Source: an uncultured Prevotella sp. (GTDB taxonomy: Bacteria > Bacteroidota > Bacteroidia > Bacteroidales > Bacteroidaceae). Taken from it: DNA of 16,470 bases. Shown in pieces: positions 14,339-16,470 of this stretch; position 1 is the stretch's first letter, and every line of letters begins with the position of its first letter. The notes beneath the pieces are model-generated. The model saw only the letters and a program-made list of their open reading frames with translations, ran no database searches and was not told the DNA's origin. The stretch spans positions 1-16,470 of the forward strand of contig CAMQBP010000023.1 of the NCBI GenBank assembly GCA_946999025.1, written 5' to 3'. The translations under genes were made by a program, and so were the position numbers.

Positions 14339-16045
14339 CTACTTTATGGGGTAAGGTTTTTCTGCGCAAATACGTTTTCTCTTATAGTTAAATTGGTTGT
14401 TAAAAATGCTTAGTGATGGACGATATTCTTTGGTTTGTATCTCCATAAGATCTAGAATGCTGTGTATCATGTCGTCTGTCATGAATGGACGGTGTGCAGA
14501 CAGGCGAATTCTATTTGTTATATATGGATGGTTTTTCTGGAAAGTCTTAGACATATACACCAACATAGGGATTTCTACTTTCTGATTATTGATGTCAATG
14601 TCACCGTGTCCAGCAATCCTTTTGTTGATTTCCATCACGTCTTCACCGTGGTCAGAGGTGTAGATAATCAATGCGTCTTTGTCCTTAAAACGATTGATAA
14701 TTGCGTTGACGATGCTATCGTTGTAGCGCACAGAGGTATCGTAAGTTGCTTTTGTCTCCTTTATTTTGTTATTTTCACCTTGTTCTACGTTTGTACTATA
14801 GACCTTAAATGTTTTTGGATAGCGGTTTTCGTATTCCCCGTGTGTACCCATAAGGTGTAATACAATAAAACTTTTGGGCTTTGTTTGCTTTAAGGTTTGG
14901 TCTAATAAAGGTAGTAAATGCTCATCGCAAGGCTTTGTAAAGTCACTTTTTGAATCTCTAACGCACAAAAAAGAATTTGATTTGCATCGCTCTGCGTAGA
15001 ATCTTCCATTATTACCATATATGCCAGAAGACTCTTGATTTGATAACCAAGTGGTATAATAACCTGCTTGATTTAAGATGCTAAATAGGTCGGTATATTC
15101 ATACCACTTCCCTTTTGCACCTTGCCTGTAAAATGTGAATAATTTTTCTAATACCTCCATTGTGTGTCCATTTGGACTGATAACATCGGTAAATTTGACT
15201 AAATCGCCAGTCTTTTCAAGACTACTTAAATAAGGTGTTGTCTGGAGATGGTATCCGTATATCCCCATATGATTCCTTGTGGTAGATTCTCCTAATATAA
15301 AAACAACATAAGGTATGGTACTATTGTTCTTTAACAGCTTAGGGTGTGTATTCCCCTTCTGTCTCATTTGCTTTAACTGTTGCATGTCGTTGATAGCGTC
15401 ACGTGTAAGGAAAACGGTAGAAACGACAGAACAGCATTGGTGTAATAACCTATCTCGTGTAGTTGTTTTCTGTTTTATAATATCTTTTACAAGGTTGACT
15501 ACTGTGAAAAATGATGCAAAAGTAAGCCATGCTGATGCGAATAAAATAGCTGAACGCTTATATTCTAATTTTAGTATTAACAGGCTATATGCCGATAAAA
15601 CAAAGATGACTGCACAAATGCTTCCATACAACCGTGAATTTAATACGTTGGCTTGCAGATATTCTATTACTTCATTATGATTAGTAGCTAAAAGGATTTC
15701 GAAGATTGCACTGTCTGGCAAGCTGCGATAATAATATAGAAAATGCAAAAAGAGAAATAGCAACAAAACCGAGAATAATTCAATAATGCTTTTGGTAATA
15801 CGCATAACTCTTTTATATGGAATAAGTGATATTATGAGAGTTAAGCAAACAATGGCAAAGCACATATATAAGAAATGATGTACGCCACGACCAAACGATG
15901 ACATATTAAATAGGTATGGAATATTGATAAACAACATAAACATGATGAAGCAAAAATGTTGTTGTATGAAATTTGCAATTCCATTCCATATTTTTTTACT
16001 TCTACTTGTGTCTTGTGGTTGCATGAATTGATTTGCTGCCTGCAT
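14339..16045 (-). CDS. Phosphoethanolamine transferase (EptA-like, sulfatase family)
   Basis: The 568-residue membrane enzyme transfers phosphoethanolamine from phosphatidylethanolamine to lipid A or core sugars, which lowers negative charge and cationic-peptide binding. Five hydrophobic segments lie at about 31-48, 57-76, 87-106, 138-160 and 165-187. A periplasmic alkaline-phosphatase-like domain follows. It carries the metal ligand E253 in ILGESTTRN, a probable nucleophile T295 in SPNGHTMEV, H402 in GTHGEYENRYP, D465-H466 in TSDHGED, and H480 in AGHGD. C354 and C361 may form a disulfide. All expected catalytic residues are present. Base composition is AT-rich (sampled lines about 27-38% GC against about 47% in the GT90 gene), suggesting transfer. 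ATG 16024 is an alternative start. The gene lies between two 91-bp direct repeats. Acceptor specificity is inferred from the family. Confidence 0.9.
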   Translation of the reverse strand: MQAANQFMQPQDTSRSKKIWNGIANFIQQHFCFIMFMLFINIPYLFNMSSFGRGVHHFLYMCFAIVCLTLIISLIPYKRVMRITKSIIELFSVLLLFLFLHFLYYYRSLPDSAIFEILLATNHNEVIEYLQANVLNSRLYGSICAVIFVLSAYSLLILKLEYKRSAILFASAWLTFASFFTVVNLVKDIIKQKTTTRDRLLHQCCSVVSTVFLTRDAINDMQQLKQMRQKGNTHPKLLKNNSTIPYVVFILGESTTRNHMGIYGYHLQTTPYLSSLEKTGDLVKFTDVISPNGHTMEVLEKLFTFYRQGAKGKWYEYTDLFSILNQAGYYTTWLSNQESSGIYGNNGRFYAERCKSNSFLCVRDSKSDFTKPCDEHLLPLLDQTLKQTKPKSFIVLHLMGTHGEYENRYPKTFKVYSTNVEQGENNKIKETKATYDTSVRYNDSIVNAIINRFKDKDALIIYTSDHGEDVMEINKRIAGHGDIDINNQKVEIPMLVYMSKTFQKNHPYITNRIRLSAHRPFMTDDMIHSILDLMEIQTKEYRPSLSIFNNQFNYKRKRICAEKPYPIK

Positions 16046-16246
16046 GATGAGAATATGATGTATCTATTTGCAAAGGTATGTTTTTTTTTGAGTAATATCA
16101 TATAAAACCATTATATGCATTACTATTGCAGCAATAATAAGTTATGTTTGTTGCGCCTATGCTGATAAGCAATGCCTATTGAAACTCAATAATATCAACC
16201 CCATGTTGCTTTTGGTTTGTTGTGGCAAAAGTACAAAAATATTTCG
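16046..16246. other. AT-rich leader between beta-barrel gene and phosphoethanolamine transferase gene
   Basis: This 201-base stretch contains no frame worth calling. It holds a T10 run (16080-16089) and two minus-strand TAnnTTTG boxes, at 16071-16078 and 16226-16233. The second lies just beyond the stop of the beta-barrel gene. No convincing hairpin terminator for that gene is visible. Confidence 0.55.
16071..16078 (-). promoter_or_regulatory. Candidate -7 element for the phosphoethanolamine transferase gene
   Basis: Minus-strand TACCTTTG matches TAnnTTTG and ends 26 bases before the chosen ATG. The -33 region is an A-rich tract (the T10 run on the plus strand) without TTTG. The homopolymer lies in the spacer, so slippage there could alter promoter strength; that is inference. 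Confidence 0.45.
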
Positions 16247-16337
16247 TCAGAATCGCCATCTCAACTGCATCTCCAGGTCGGTTTGCGAACTTTGGTTGAT
16301 TTGTTGGTACGAACTGCCAATCTTGTCACGGTCAAAG
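16247..16337 (-). repeat. 91-bp direct repeat, right copy (within the beta-barrel gene)
   Basis: Identical to 14091-14181 and in the same orientation, 2156 bases away. It covers the last 30 codons plus stop of the gene entering from the right edge, so this is the parental copy and the left one a duplicate. Confidence 0.95.
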
Positions 16338-16470
16338 TAGTGCGTGGTGCCCAGCTTTGCCATGAACATAAGCTTGCTGTTGGCATCCCAACGCACGTTG
16401 ATGGCGTAACGCATACCCTCTCCAGAGAACACGGGGAAGGCAAACGTGTAGAGCAAACCACGCTCGTAAC
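16247..16470 (-). CDS. Partial outer-membrane beta-barrel-like protein, C-terminal end
   Basis: Only the last 73 residues or so are in the window; the gene continues past the right edge. The fragment reads as alternating hydrophobic/polar strands (GLLYTFAFPVFSGEGMRYAI, then LMFMAKLGTTHYFDR). It ends in LEMQLRWRF, with the terminal phenylalanine preferred for outer-membrane barrel insertion. I recall similar C-termini in Bacteroidota proteins annotated as helix-hairpin-helix domain-containing, but the diagnostic N-terminal part is not visible, so the name is uncertain. Its final 30 codons form the right copy of the 91-bp direct repeat. Confidence 0.7.
   Translation of the reverse strand, partial: YERGLLYTFAFPVFSGEGMRYAINVRWDANSKLMFMAKLGTTHYFDRDKIGSSYQQINQSSQTDLEMQLRWRF

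Overview
The window looks like a chromosomal segment of a Bacteroidota member, most likely Prevotellaceae (Prevotella or a close relative). The protein families point there: a DUF4369 lipoprotein with a thioredoxin-like end, DUF5672, and a TopA with reiterated C-terminal repeats instead of zinc fingers. So does the topA-aroK-speA gene order, weak Shine-Dalgarno sites, and recurrent TAnnTTTG boxes matching the Bacteroidetes -7 promoter element. The species cannot be named from the sequence alone. No rRNA, tRNA, CRISPR array, transposase or integrase gene was seen.

Left part (1-6110), all on the minus strand: a housekeeping operon topA-aroK-speA (DNA topoisomerase I, shikimate kinase, biosynthetic arginine decarboxylase), followed by a two-gene ECF sigma factor / membrane-anchored putative anti-sigma unit with overlapping ends. 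A 699-bp gene-free region (6066-6764) follows. It is rich in palindromes, including a 19-bp stem hairpin and an intergenic-repeat-like hairpin.

Middle (6765-8870): a plus-strand lipoprotein with a DUF4369 domain and a cysteine-less thioredoxin-like domain converges on a minus-strand secreted alpha/beta hydrolase. A strong hairpin terminator lies between them. The hydrolase and the next plus-strand gene diverge from a compact, mirror-symmetric pair of overlapping promoters at 8920-8961.

Right part (9137-16470): a cell-envelope (lipid A / LPS core) locus. Four plus-strand genes form a probable operon: an LpxL/HtrB-like acyltransferase, a GlfT2-like family 2 glycosyltransferase, a DUF5672 protein and a GT90 (CAP10-like) glycosyltransferase. 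A minus-strand GT2 faces them. Next comes an AT-rich phosphoethanolamine transferase gene (EptA type) followed by a 52-codon remnant of a WaaE-like glycosyltransferase. This pair is bracketed by a perfect 91-bp direct repeat. The right copy is the 3' end of a beta-barrel-like gene that runs off the window; the left copy is a detached duplicate. The arrangement looks like a recently inserted or rearranged cassette that could be lost by recombination between the repeats, which would switch off lipid A phosphoethanolamine addition. It is the most interesting structure in the window.
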